From Gordonia insulae (lineage in GTDB: Bacteria; Actinomycetota; Actinomycetes; Mycobacteriales; Mycobacteriaceae), in the NCBI RefSeq assembly GCF_003855095.1, contig NZ_CP033972.1, positions 4,154,001 through 4,218,000 on the forward strand: a stretch of DNA of 64,000 bases, in the 5' to 3' direction. The first letter of the stretch is position 1, and each line of letters opens with the position of its first letter. The notes beneath the pieces are model-generated. The model worked only from the letters and a program-made list of their open reading frames with translations. It ran no database searches and was not told the DNA's origin. The position numbers and the translations under genes are program-made. Below, in pieces: positions 25,997 through 33,811 of the stretch.

Positions 25997-27478
25997 TCAG
26001 GTCGAGGCGAGGACGGCGTCTCCGGCCATCGTCCGCGACGTCCGGGGGTGGAACACGTGGGGCGGGAACTGCGCGGCGACGAGCGTGCGCATCGCCTGCA
26101 GATCACCCTCGATCAGTCCGTGCGCGCGGGCCGAGATCAGCACATTGCCCAGCGCGGTCGCCTCCACGGGCCCGGCGAGGACCGGCAGCCCCAGACGATC
26201 AGCGGTGAGTTGGCAGAGCAGCCGGTTCTGCGAGCCGCCACCGACCATGTGAACGCGCTGCACCGGGGTGTCGGACAGCTCGGCGGCTTGCCGCACTCCG
26301 TCGGCGAAAGCGGCGGCCAGGCTCTCGACGATGACCCGGACGGTCTCCGCACGGGTCTCCGGCGGCCGCAGCCCCCGCTCGTCGTACCAGGACCGGATGC
26401 GGGCCGGCATGTCGCCCGGTGCGAGGAAGGTCTGATCGTCGGTGTCGAAGACGTCGAACGGGGTGGTCACCTCGGCGGCCTGGGCGAGTAGCTCTGCCAG
26501 ATCCGCGCGATAGCCGTCCCGCTCGTACTGTCGGAGCGTCTCGCTGAGCAGCCAGAGGCCCATGACGTTGTGCAGGAATCGGATTCGACCGTCGGCTCCG
26601 ACCTCGTTGGTGAAGTTGGCCTTCCAGCCCGCCCGTGACACCACCGGCGCCGGGAGTTCCACGCCGACCAATCCCCAGGTGCCACAGGAGATGTAGGCCG
26701 CCGACTCGGGATCCATCGGGATCGCCGCGACGGCGGCAGCGGTGTCGTGCGAGGCGACCGATGTCACCGTGGTCGCCGGGCTCAGTCCGAGATGCTCGGC
26801 CACCGCCGGCAGCAGCGGTCCCAGGGTGCTGCCGGTCTCGACAATGTCCGGGAACAGGTCGGCCGGGAGGCCCAGTTGCTCGAGCATCGCCGTATCCCAC
26901 CGACCGTCGGTGCGCAGCAGGCCGGTGGTCGACGCGTTGGTGCGTTCGGTGCCACGTTCACCGGTCAACCAGTAGCCGATGAGGTCGGGGATCAGCAGCG
27001 CCGAGTCGGCGACGTCGAGCAGGCCCGACGCCTTCTCTGCCGCGAGCTGATAGATCGTGGTGAACGGGAGGAACTGTAAACCGTTGCGCAGGTACAGATC
27101 CACCGGACTGAGCTGCTCGTGTACGGCGTCGACGCCGACCGCGGTGCGCTCGTCGCGATAGTGATGGGGGAGGCCGAGCAGCCGCCCCTCACGCAGCATC
27201 GCGTAGTCGACCGCCCACGAATCCACTCCGACACCGACCAGGTTGTCGCACTGCCGGCCTGCCTCGGCGAGGCCGGCGCACGCGCTGTTGTACAGCCCGG
27301 GAAGATCCCAATGCAGCGCGGTCCGACGTCCATCCCAGATCTGGACCGGGTCGTTGGCGAACCGGGCGACCTGCTCCAACTCGAGCCGGCCCGGCCCGAT
27401 ATCGGCGACCATGACCCGGCCGCTGGTGGCGCCGAGATCGATCGCCGCCACCTGGCCGGAGCGGATTCGGGTGGTCAT
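25997..27478 (-). CDS. rhaB: L-rhamnulokinase
   Basis: A 493-residue FGGY-family sugar kinase that phosphorylates L-rhamnulose with ATP. The phosphate-binding start AAIDLGATSGRVMVADI, GVGVDSWAVDYAML, the ATPase motif SVASHDTAAAVAAIP and the adenosine motif VHMVGGGSQNRLLCQLTAD are visible and intact. The ATG at 27478 overlaps the stop of the aldolase/dehydrogenase gene in an ATGA junction. It is the third enzyme of the rhamnose operon in pathway order. Length matches RhaB of other bacteria. Confidence 0.93.
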   Translation of the reverse strand: MTTRIRSGQVAAIDLGATSGRVMVADIGPGRLELEQVARFANDPVQIWDGRRTALHWDLPGLYNSACAGLAEAGRQCDNLVGVGVDSWAVDYAMLREGRLLGLPHHYRDERTAVGVDAVHEQLSPVDLYLRNGLQFLPFTTIYQLAAEKASGLLDVADSALLIPDLIGYWLTGERGTERTNASTTGLLRTDGRWDTAMLEQLGLPADLFPDIVETGSTLGPLLPAVAEHLGLSPATTVTSVASHDTAAAVAAIPMDPESAAYISCGTWGLVGVELPAPVVSRAGWKANFTNEVGADGRIRFLHNVMGLWLLSETLRQYERDGYRADLAELLAQAAEVTTPFDVFDTDDQTFLAPGDMPARIRSWYDERGLRPPETRAETVRVIVESLAAAFADGVRQAAELSDTPVQRVHMVGGGSQNRLLCQLTADRLGLPVLAGPVEATALGNVLISARAHGLIEGDLQAMRTLVAAQFPPHVFHPRTSRTMAGDAVLAST

Positions 27479-29514
27479 CGCAGGAAGGCGGCGGCCACGC
27501 CGGCGTCGACCGGCACGTGCAGTCCGGTGGTGTGCGAGAAGTCGGAACTGCACAGCGCGAAGGCGGCATTGGCGATGTTCTCCGGTAGCACCTCACGCTT
27601 GAGCAGGGTGCGCTGCGCATAGAACTTGCCGAGATCCTTCTCCTCGACGCCGTACACTGCGGCGCGCTTGGCACCCCAGCCCCCGGCGAAGATGCCCGAA
27701 CCACGCACCACACCATCGGGATTGATGCCGTTGACCTTGACGCCGTGTTCGCCGAGCTCCGCGGCGAGCAGTCGGACCTGGTGTGCCTGGTCGGCCTTGG
27801 TGGCCGAGTAGGCGATGTTGTTGGGTCCGGCGAACACCGAGTTCTTCGACGAGATGTAGAGGATGTCGCCACCGAGCTTCTGGTCGATCAGCGCGCGCGC
27901 CGCAGCCTTGGACACGAGGAACGAGCCGCGGGCCATCACGTTGTGCTGCAGATCCCAGTCCGCGGCGGTGGTGTCCAGCAACGACTTCGAGAGCGAGAGC
28001 CCGGCGTTGTTCACCACGAGGTCGATGCCACCGAACGCGAGGACGGTGGCGTCGATCGCGGACTGGACCGCGGCCTCATCGGTGACGTCCGCGGCCACGC
28101 CGATCGCGACGTCGGAGGAGCCGATCTCCTCGGCGGTGGCCTGGGCCTTGGCGGCGTCCAGGTCGGCGATGACCACGCAGGCACCTTCGGCGGCCAGACG
28201 CTGGGCGATCGCCTTGCCGATGCCCGATGCCGCACCGGTGACCAGCGCGATGCGGGTCGCGAGCGGCTTCGGCTTCGGCATGCGCGCGAGTTTCGCCTCC
28301 TCCAGGGCCCAGTATTCGATGCGGAACTTCTCCGACTCGTCGATCGGGGCGTAAGTCGAGACGGCCTCGGCACCGCGCATCACGTTGATGGCGTTGAGGT
28401 AGAACTCGCCTGCCACACGCGCGGTCTGCTTGTCCTTGCCGTAGCTGAACATCCCGACGCCGGGAACGAGGACGATGGCCGGATCGGCACCGCGCATGTC
28501 CGGGCTGTCGGCGGTGGCGTGACGCTCGTAGTAGTCGCGGTAGTCGGCGCGGTAGGCCTCGTGCAGCTCGGCGAGACGCTCCTTGCATTCGTCGATCGTC
28601 GCGCCGGCCGGGAGGTCGAGCACGAGTGGCTTGACCTTGGTGCGCAGGAAGTGGTCCGGGCAGCTGGTGCCGAGCTCGGCGAGGCGAGGATGTTCACTGC
28701 CGGAAAGGAACTCGAGCACGGCGGGGGTGTCGGTGAAGTGTCCGACCTGCGGCTTGTCCATCGACGCCAACCCGCGGATGAACGGGGCGAGGGCGGCGGC
28801 CTTGGCGCGTCGGGCGGGCTCCGACAACGCGCCGAAACCGTCGAGCGGTGTACCGAACGGTTGGGGCCTGCCGTTGGCGGCGATGAACTTCTCGGCGGTC
28901 TCGATGATCTCCAGCGAGTGGGCCTGCGCCTCCTCCGACGAATCTCCCCACGCGGTGATGCCGTGCCCGCCGAGGATGCAGCCGATGGCCTGGGGGTTGG
29001 CCGACTTGATCGCGGAGATGTCCAGCCCGAGCTGGAAACCGGGACGACGCCACGGTACCCACACAACCCGGTCGCCGAAGATCTTCTGCGTCAACGCCTC
29101 ACCGTCGGCCGACGTCGCGATCGCGATACCGGAGTCCGGGTGCAGATGATCGACGTGTGCGGCGTCGACGAGCCCGTGCATGGCGGTGTCGATAGACGGT
29201 GCCGCGCCGCCCCTGCCGTGCAGGCAGTAGTCGAATGCGGCGACCATCTCGTCTTCGCGGTCGAGGCCGGGATAGACGTCGACCAACGCGCGCATGCGGT
29301 CGAGACGCAGGACGGCGAGGCCGCCCTCGGTCAGGGTGCCGAGATCTCCGCCGGAACCCTTGACCCACAACAGGTCGACGTCCTCGCCGGTGACCGGGTC
29401 GACGTCGGTGCCCTTGGCGGAGGTGTTGCCACCGGCGTAGTTGGTGTTCTTGGGGTCCGCGCCGAGTCGGTTGGAACGCGCGATGAGAGCGGCGACCGTG
29501 GGATTGGTGGTCAT
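27475..29514 (-). CDS. rhaEW: Fused rhamnulose-1-phosphate aldolase / lactaldehyde dehydrogenase
   Basis: A 679-residue two-domain enzyme. Residues 1-400 are a class II aldolase with zinc histidines in HVDHLHPDSG and GGHGITAWGD; it splits rhamnulose-1-phosphate into dihydroxyacetone phosphate and L-lactaldehyde. Residues 430-679 are a short-chain dehydrogenase (TGAASGIG, NNAG, YSATK) that would oxidise the lactaldehyde to lactate. Such fusions (RhaEW in Bacillus) keep the reactive aldehyde within one protein. AAGGAG precedes ATG 29514. It lies 34 nt after the isomerase gene. Confidence 0.93.
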   Translation of the reverse strand: MTTNPTVAALIARSNRLGADPKNTNYAGGNTSAKGTDVDPVTGEDVDLLWVKGSGGDLGTLTEGGLAVLRLDRMRALVDVYPGLDREDEMVAAFDYCLHGRGGAAPSIDTAMHGLVDAAHVDHLHPDSGIAIATSADGEALTQKIFGDRVVWVPWRRPGFQLGLDISAIKSANPQAIGCILGGHGITAWGDSSEEAQAHSLEIIETAEKFIAANGRPQPFGTPLDGFGALSEPARRAKAAALAPFIRGLASMDKPQVGHFTDTPAVLEFLSGSEHPRLAELGTSCPDHFLRTKVKPLVLDLPAGATIDECKERLAELHEAYRADYRDYYERHATADSPDMRGADPAIVLVPGVGMFSYGKDKQTARVAGEFYLNAINVMRGAEAVSTYAPIDESEKFRIEYWALEEAKLARMPKPKPLATRIALVTGAASGIGKAIAQRLAAEGACVVIADLDAAKAQATAEEIGSSDVAIGVAADVTDEAAVQSAIDATVLAFGGIDLVVNNAGLSLSKSLLDTTAADWDLQHNVMARGSFLVSKAAARALIDQKLGGDILYISSKNSVFAGPNNIAYSATKADQAHQVRLLAAELGEHGVKVNGINPDGVVRGSGIFAGGWGAKRAAVYGVEEKDLGKFYAQRTLLKREVLPENIANAAFALCSSDFSHTTGLHVPVDAGVAAAFLR

Positions 29515-29548
29515 GTCTGGATCTCCTTGGTATCGAGGGGTATCGGGC

Positions 29549-30709
29549 TCAGGCGCCCCAGGACGACTGGGTTCCGCCGACGCGCTCGGCGGCGATCGTC
29601 TCGGCGTGACCGGACGCGGCGTAGGCGGCCATCGGGTCGGCCGGCAGGCCGCGCTCCTCGCGATGTGCGGCGAGGATCGGGCGAACGTCGGTGTAGAACG
29701 CATCCATGAAGACGGCGTTGGCGCCCAGCACGTCTCCGGTCTCCTGCGCGGCGGTGAGCGCGTCGACATCGACGAGCAGCGCGCGGGTGGTCATCTCCTG
29801 CACGTTGAGCACGGATCGCAGCTGGCCGGGGATCTTCTCCTCGACGTTGTGGCACTGGTCGAGCATCAGCGCGACGTCGGAGCCGGCGTCGAGGCCGCCG
29901 CCCCGGATGACCTCGAACATGATGCGGAACAACTGAAACGGGTCGGCAGCGCCGACGATCAGGTCGTCGTCGGCGTAGAAGCGGGAGTTGAAATCGAACG
30001 ACCCGAGCTTTCCGAGGCGCAGCAGCTGGGCGACGATGAACTCGATGTTGGTGCCGGGGGCGTGGTGTCCAGTGTCCAGGCACACCGCGGCGCGCTCGCC
30101 GAGTGCGGTCACCTGCGCGTAGGAGGTGCCCCAGTCGGGCACGTCGGTCATGTACATGGCGGGCTCGAAGAACTTGTACTCCAACACGAGTCGCTGATCG
30201 TCACCGATGTGCTGATAGATGGTGGCCAACGACTCGGCGAGACGGTCCTGCCGGCCCCGGATGTCGCCCTGCCCGGGGTAGTTGGTGCCGTCGGCGAGCC
30301 AGATCTTCAGGTCCCGCGACCCGGTCTCGCCCATGATGTCGATGCACTTCAGGTGATGGTCGATGGCCTTCTGCCGCACCGTCTTGTCGGTGTGGGTGAG
30401 GCTGCCGAACTTGTAGTCGTCGTCTTGGAAGGTGTTGGAATTGACGGTCCCCAGGGCGACCCCGTGATCGCCGGCGAACGAACCGAGCGCGGCGAAGTCG
30501 TCGACGATGTCCCACGGGATGTGCAGTGCGACCTTGGGTGCCAACCCGGTGAGGCGGTGCACGACGGCCGCGTCGGCGATCTTCTCCTGGACGGTGCGCG
30601 GGGTGCCGGGAGTGCCGAACACCTTGAACCGGGTGCCGGAGTTCCCGAACGCCCATGACGGCAGTTCGATCGCGAGGTTGTCGAGGATGGCGGTGTCGAT
30701 GGTGGTCAT
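29549..30709 (-). CDS. rhaI: L-rhamnose isomerase (RhaI, Pseudomonas type)
   Basis: A 386-residue TIM-barrel isomerase of the xylose-isomerase-like fold that converts L-rhamnose to L-rhamnulose. Metal-ligand regions are visible in LEYKFFEPAMY, CLDTGHHAPGTNIE and GSFDFNSRFYADDD. It belongs to the RhaI group, not the E. coli RhaA group. The start is ATG 30709 with GAAGG about 9 nt upstream on the minus strand. The 99 bases before it carry LacI-type and other operators (30734-30785). It is the first gene of the isomerase-aldolase-kinase operon. Confidence 0.92.
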   Translation of the reverse strand: MTTIDTAILDNLAIELPSWAFGNSGTRFKVFGTPGTPRTVQEKIADAAVVHRLTGLAPKVALHIPWDIVDDFAALGSFAGDHGVALGTVNSNTFQDDDYKFGSLTHTDKTVRQKAIDHHLKCIDIMGETGSRDLKIWLADGTNYPGQGDIRGRQDRLAESLATIYQHIGDDQRLVLEYKFFEPAMYMTDVPDWGTSYAQVTALGERAAVCLDTGHHAPGTNIEFIVAQLLRLGKLGSFDFNSRFYADDDLIVGAADPFQLFRIMFEVIRGGGLDAGSDVALMLDQCHNVEEKIPGQLRSVLNVQEMTTRALLVDVDALTAAQETGDVLGANAVFMDAFYTDVRPILAAHREERGLPADPMAAYAASGHAETIAAERVGGTQSSWGA

Positions 30710-30733
30710 CGGAGAAGTCCTTCGGTGGTGGGG

Positions 30734-30785
30734 TTTCACCCGGGGTGACGGCGGGGGGCGGCATCACCCCGGGTGAAACGTTTCA
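30734..30785. promoter_or_regulatory. Operators before the rhamnose isomerase operon
   Basis: TTTCACCCGGGGTGA (30734-30748) and TCACCCCGGGTGAAA (30764-30778) are perfect 15-bp inverted copies around a 15-nt loop. Each copy is itself nearly symmetric (TCACC-CGG-GGTGA). TGAAACGTTTCA (30774-30785) is a perfect 12-bp palindrome overlapping the second copy and has the look of a LacI-family site. The same palindrome core occurs before the mutarotase gene. The larger pair may serve a second regulator or form an mRNA hairpin. Confidence 0.7.
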
Positions 30786-30808
30786 AGCCGGCTGGGCTCG
30801 AAGTCGGA

Positions 30809-32212
30809 TCAGACGACGGTGCGTGCCGGGGTCGGCATACCGGAAACGTTCTCCGTCGCTGCGCTCGCCTCGGAAACACTCCCCGTCGCTGCGCTCGCCT
30901 CGGCGGCCGAAGGTGCGACCGCCTCGGGTGAGATCGGAGTGCCGTAGCGCTCGACCTCGATCTCCTGCAGCGTCTTGCCCTGGGTCTTCGGTGCGAACAC
31001 CGCGCCGATGATCAGTGCGACGGTGAGCAGGCCGACCAGCAGGCTTCCGACGACGGGCAGCCCGGTGGCGGCCAGAAGGGTCGGGAAGAAGTAGCTGAGC
31101 AGTCCGGTGGCGGTGCGGACGACGAAGAACATGACACCCTGCGCGCTCGCCCGGTACGGCGTCGCGAACAGCTCACTGGCCCACAGGCTGTAGAACGCCT
31201 GGGCACCGATACCGCTGGAGATGCCCCAGAGCACGGCGAACGCCAGCATGGTGGGGATGCCGCTGCTGGTGAACGCCACCAGGATGATCCAGCCGGCGAT
31301 GCCGAGTGCCGCGCCGATCACGTAGAGCAGGCGCTGGGACATCCGGTCGGCGTAACGCATGAAGCCGAAGTACGTCGCCGCGACCGTGCAGCCCCAGACC
31401 AGGACCTGCAGCAGATTCTGCTGGACCGGGCTGTGCAGGCCGGCGGTGTCGTAGACGCGGGGCATGAAGATCCCGGCCTGGCCGGCAACGGTGTTCCAGA
31501 AGAGGTAGATGCCGCCGAGGAACAGCAGGGCGGTGATGTTGACCTTGCGAGAGAACAGGCCGCGGAGTCCGCGTGCGCCGACCGACGAGCTCATCTCGCG
31601 TGTTTCGTCGCGACCCTCGTCCTTCCAGATCTGCGACTCCTGCAGTCCCTGGCGAATCCACCAGACGACGGCGGCGACGACGAACAGGTGCAGGAAGATC
31701 AGCCGTGAGCCGAGCAGGCCCAGCGGGGCCAGCGCGGCGGCGAGTGCGAATCCGATCAGTGGGCCGATCGACCAGGCCAGCTGCGCGGTGCCGACGTGCT
31801 TCGCGCGTTCGGTCATCGGCGCCTGCTCGGCGATGTACGTCCACGACGCGGGCACTCCGGCCCCGACGGCGATGCCGGTGATGATGAACGCGGCCAGCAA
31901 CATGGTGAAGTTGAGCGCGAACGCTGCCATCAGGACGCCGGCCATGTAGACGAGGAGATCGTAGGTGTAGATCGCCTTGCGGCCGAAGCGATCACACAGC
32001 GGACCGCCGAGCGCGGCGCCGATCGCCGCCCCGAAGGCGTTGGCGCTCAGCGCGGCCAGCAGGCCGACCGCGAAGTTGCTGATGCCGAAGGCATCCTGCC
32101 AGAAGGCGAGGCTGGTGGCGATCGCGATGATCGATCCGGCCTCGATGTAGTTGGACATCGCAACCGAGATGGTCGCGCGCCATCCGGTGGTGGAGCGTGC
32201 TCCTACTTTCAT
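30809..32212 (-). CDS. MFS transporter, probable L-rhamnose permease
   Basis: A 467-residue major facilitator protein with about 12 membrane segments and the loop motif GGPLCDRFGRKAIY. It sits between the mutarotase and the isomerase genes, so rhamnose uptake is the likely job. The last 30 residues contain a 10-residue repeat (SAATGSVSEA / SAATENVSG) encoded by two 30-bp DNA repeats at 30841-30900. These repeats belong to a family also found at 62464-62603 and seem to have been inserted in frame. The transporter core is intact. Confidence 0.85.
   Translation of the reverse strand: MKVGARSTTGWRATISVAMSNYIEAGSIIAIATSLAFWQDAFGISNFAVGLLAALSANAFGAAIGAALGGPLCDRFGRKAIYTYDLLVYMAGVLMAAFALNFTMLLAAFIITGIAVGAGVPASWTYIAEQAPMTERAKHVGTAQLAWSIGPLIGFALAAALAPLGLLGSRLIFLHLFVVAAVVWWIRQGLQESQIWKDEGRDETREMSSSVGARGLRGLFSRKVNITALLFLGGIYLFWNTVAGQAGIFMPRVYDTAGLHSPVQQNLLQVLVWGCTVAATYFGFMRYADRMSQRLLYVIGAALGIAGWIILVAFTSSGIPTMLAFAVLWGISSGIGAQAFYSLWASELFATPYRASAQGVMFFVVRTATGLLSYFFPTLLAATGLPVVGSLLVGLLTVALIIGAVFAPKTQGKTLQEIEVERYGTPISPEAVAPSAAEASAATGSVSEASAATENVSGMPTPARTVV
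30841..30900. repeat. Two 30-bp tandem repeats inside the transporter gene
   Basis: Units 30841-30870 and 30871-30900 agree in 27 of 30 bases. Each ends in CGTCGCTGCGCTCGCCT. A 29-base alignment with the repeats near 62530 shows 25 identities, so both loci carry one repeat family. Here the repeat keeps the reading frame and encodes the C-terminal tail of the MFS protein. Confidence 0.8.
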
Positions 32213-32301
32213 GGGGTCTTCCTCGGGTTCGGTTCTCAGTAGAGAGTGTGGGCGTTGCCGTGGTCAAGGGGCCGAGCGGTCTGGAGGATGGGTCACCTGC
32301 C

Positions 32302-32652
32302 TCACTCGAGGTGGAAATACTCGACGAGTTGATTGCGGATGGTGTCGGGATCGGCGCCATCCGCGGAGTCGGTGGGGTCGGCCGGCCGGAAATACTCGGA
32401 CATCTGGGACTGCCACTTCGCGTTGATCGCGCTCGCGGTCATCGCCGCGGAGGCACGCTCGAAGTCGTCGGTCTCGAGGTAGCCGACGACGAGGCCGTCG
32501 TCGGGACGCAGGAACAGCGAGTAGTTGTGCCAGCCGGTCTCCCGGAGGGCGTCGAGCATCTCCGGCCAGACCTCCGTGTGGGCCTCGAGGTAGTCGTCGA
32601 CTCGCTCGGGCTTGAGATGCATCAGGAAGCACACGCGCTGGTGGGTGGGCAT
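32302..32652 (-). CDS. rhaM: L-rhamnose mutarotase
   Basis: A 116-residue ferredoxin-like-fold enzyme that interconverts alpha and beta L-rhamnose, supplying the anomer used by the isomerase. The family start RVCFLMHLKPERVDDYLEAH, WPEMLDALRETGWHNYSLFL and the C-terminal EYFHLE are visible. GAGGAG precedes ATG 32652 with 8-nt spacing. It is the first gene of the rhamnose cluster, 33 nt downstream of a perfect LacI-type palindrome. The MFS gene follows after 89 nt. Confidence 0.92.
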   Translation of the reverse strand: MPTHQRVCFLMHLKPERVDDYLEAHTEVWPEMLDALRETGWHNYSLFLRPDDGLVVGYLETDDFERASAAMTASAINAKWQSQMSEYFRPADPTDSADGADPDTIRNQLVEYFHLE

Positions 32653-32684
32653 CGGGAACGCTCCTCGGCTCGGCTGGTCTGCTC

Positions 32685-32710
32685 CACGAGTTGAAACGTT
32701 TCAATTCGTG
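32685..32710. promoter_or_regulatory. LacI-type operator before the rhamnose mutarotase gene
   Basis: TTGAAACGTTTCAA at 32691-32704 is a perfect 14-bp palindrome. CACGA at 32685-32689 and TCGTG at 32706-32710 extend it to 26 bp with only one mismatched pair. The core equals the palindrome at 30774-30785. It lies 33 nt upstream of the rhaM ATG, a position suited to repression by the LacI protein at 24867. Confidence 0.8.
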
Positions 32711-32799
32711 ATTGGAGCCACATTAGGTCATCCGATGTGACCGGGTCAAGGGGATCGCCACGATTCGACCGGACGTTGCGCGGCCCACCGACAGCACGA

Positions 32800-32860
32800 A
32801 CGCCCAGACCCCTGCCTGCTTCCCGGAGTGCGCGATGGGAAGTGACAGGGGTCTGGGCGT
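32800..32860 (-). terminator. Long branched hairpin after the fasciclin gene
   Basis: Bases 32800-32814 pair with 32846-32860 over 15 bp. The loop holds a second stem, CTTCCC (32819-32824) with GGGAAG (32837-32842). It begins about 40 nt after the fasciclin stop on the minus strand and lies upstream of the rhaM operator. It probably ends fasciclin transcription and insulates the rhamnose genes. Confidence 0.7.
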
Positions 32861-32900
32861 CGATCAAACGCTGCCGCGGATCAGGCCGACGGCATCAACA

Positions 32901-33572
32901 TCAGGCCGGCGGCATCAACACGGTGTCGACGAGGTAGACCGTGGCGTTGGCGGTCTTGACGCCACCACACACGACGCCCGCCGAGTCGTTGACCTTCAGG
33001 TCATCGCCCGAGCCGGTGACGGTGAGGTTCTGACCCTCGAGGGTCTTGTGGTCACCGGCGATCGCGTCCGGTGCGGTCTGTCCCGAAACCACATGGTAGG
33101 TCAGGATTTTCGTGAGCAACGCGGAATCGGTCTTCAGTTGCTCGACGGTCTCCGGCGGCAGCTTGGCGAACGCATCGTCGGTGGGGGCGAACACGGTGTA
33201 CTGCCCGTTGTTCAGCGTATCCACCAGATTGACCTGCGGATTCAGCTGTCCGGATACGGCCTGGGTGAGGGTCTTGAGCATCGGGTTCGCTGCGGCGGCG
33301 GTGGCCACCGGGGCCATCGCCATGCCGTCAACCGATCCCGGTCCCGACGGGTTGGCCTCGGCGTACGCCGCGCAGCCCGGGCCGACCATTGCGGCCGGAG
33401 CCATGGAGGGCGAGGCACTTTCGGACATCATGCCACTCATCGGGGCCATGCTGGACGCGGCCGAGTCGGACGAGGAGGTGCTGTCATCGGAGGAGCAGCC
33501 GGCAATCAGGCCGATGGCCAGTGCGGCACCTGCCGTTGCGGTCAGGGCACGTTGAATTCCCTTGAGGGCCAT
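32901..33572 (-). CDS. Fasciclin-domain lipoprotein (MPT83/MPT70-like)
   Basis: A 223-residue secreted protein: a signal sequence with lipobox LIAGC (Cys26), a Ser/Met-rich linker, and one fasciclin (FAS1) domain at about 80-223 with [21 protein letters not shown] and LTYHVVSGQ. It resembles mycobacterial MPT83/MPT70, surface proteins controlled by SigK. CCATCC-N15-CCGAAT on the minus strand (33653-33627) fits a SigK promoter. Predicted transcription begins near 33620, where a GTG could start a longer form; ATG 33572 gives the standard signal peptide. A 20-bp tandem duplication spans its stop codon. Confidence 0.88.
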   Translation of the reverse strand: MALKGIQRALTATAGAALAIGLIAGCSSDDSTSSSDSAASSMAPMSGMMSESASPSMAPAAMVGPGCAAYAEANPSGPGSVDGMAMAPVATAAAANPMLKTLTQAVSGQLNPQVNLVDTLNNGQYTVFAPTDDAFAKLPPETVEQLKTDSALLTKILTYHVVSGQTAPDAIAGDHKTLEGQNLTVTGSGDDLKVNDSAGVVCGGVKTANATVYLVDTVLMPPA

Positions 33573-33626
33573 GATCGATCCAATCTGTTCGGAATGAACC
33601 CGACGCGTGACGGGTCTCACTGAGGC

Positions 33627-33653
33627 ATTCGGTGACGGGGTGGGACCGGATGG
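33627..33653 (-). promoter_or_regulatory. Predicted SigK promoter of the fasciclin gene
   Basis: Read on the minus strand, CCATCC (33653-33648), a 15-nt spacer and CCGAAT (33632-33627) match the SigK promoter elements I recall from mycobacteria. Transcription would begin about 7 nt further on, near 33620. A sigK-rskA pair is encoded at 55731-57156. Confidence 0.75.
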
Positions 33654-33709
33654 GTCGAAGATTTCTCGGGCTGTCCCACTTGGTGTTTCGCGACGTCATC
33701 GCGCCGTAC

Positions 33710-33736
33710 CCATCCAAGGTGGTGCCGGACGCGAAT
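33710..33736 (+). promoter_or_regulatory. Predicted SigK promoter of the molybdoenzyme gene
   Basis: CCATCC (33710-33715), a 15-nt spacer and GCGAAT (33731-33736) differ in one base from the fasciclin promoter on the other strand. It would give a leader of about 70 nt before ATG 33812, which has its own ribosome-binding site. Confidence 0.7.
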
Positions 33737-33811
33737 AGATCGTGAGGCCCAACCCGGGGCGAGGAGCAGAACAGCAGGTCGGCGTACCTCCTGTTGAGGA
33801 AGGAGGCCGTC

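Noticed and set aside
27745..29709. A 654-codon open frame antisense to the rhamnose aldolase gene
   Set aside because: The opposite strand encodes an intact two-domain enzyme; the antisense frame has no family features and no ribosome-binding site.
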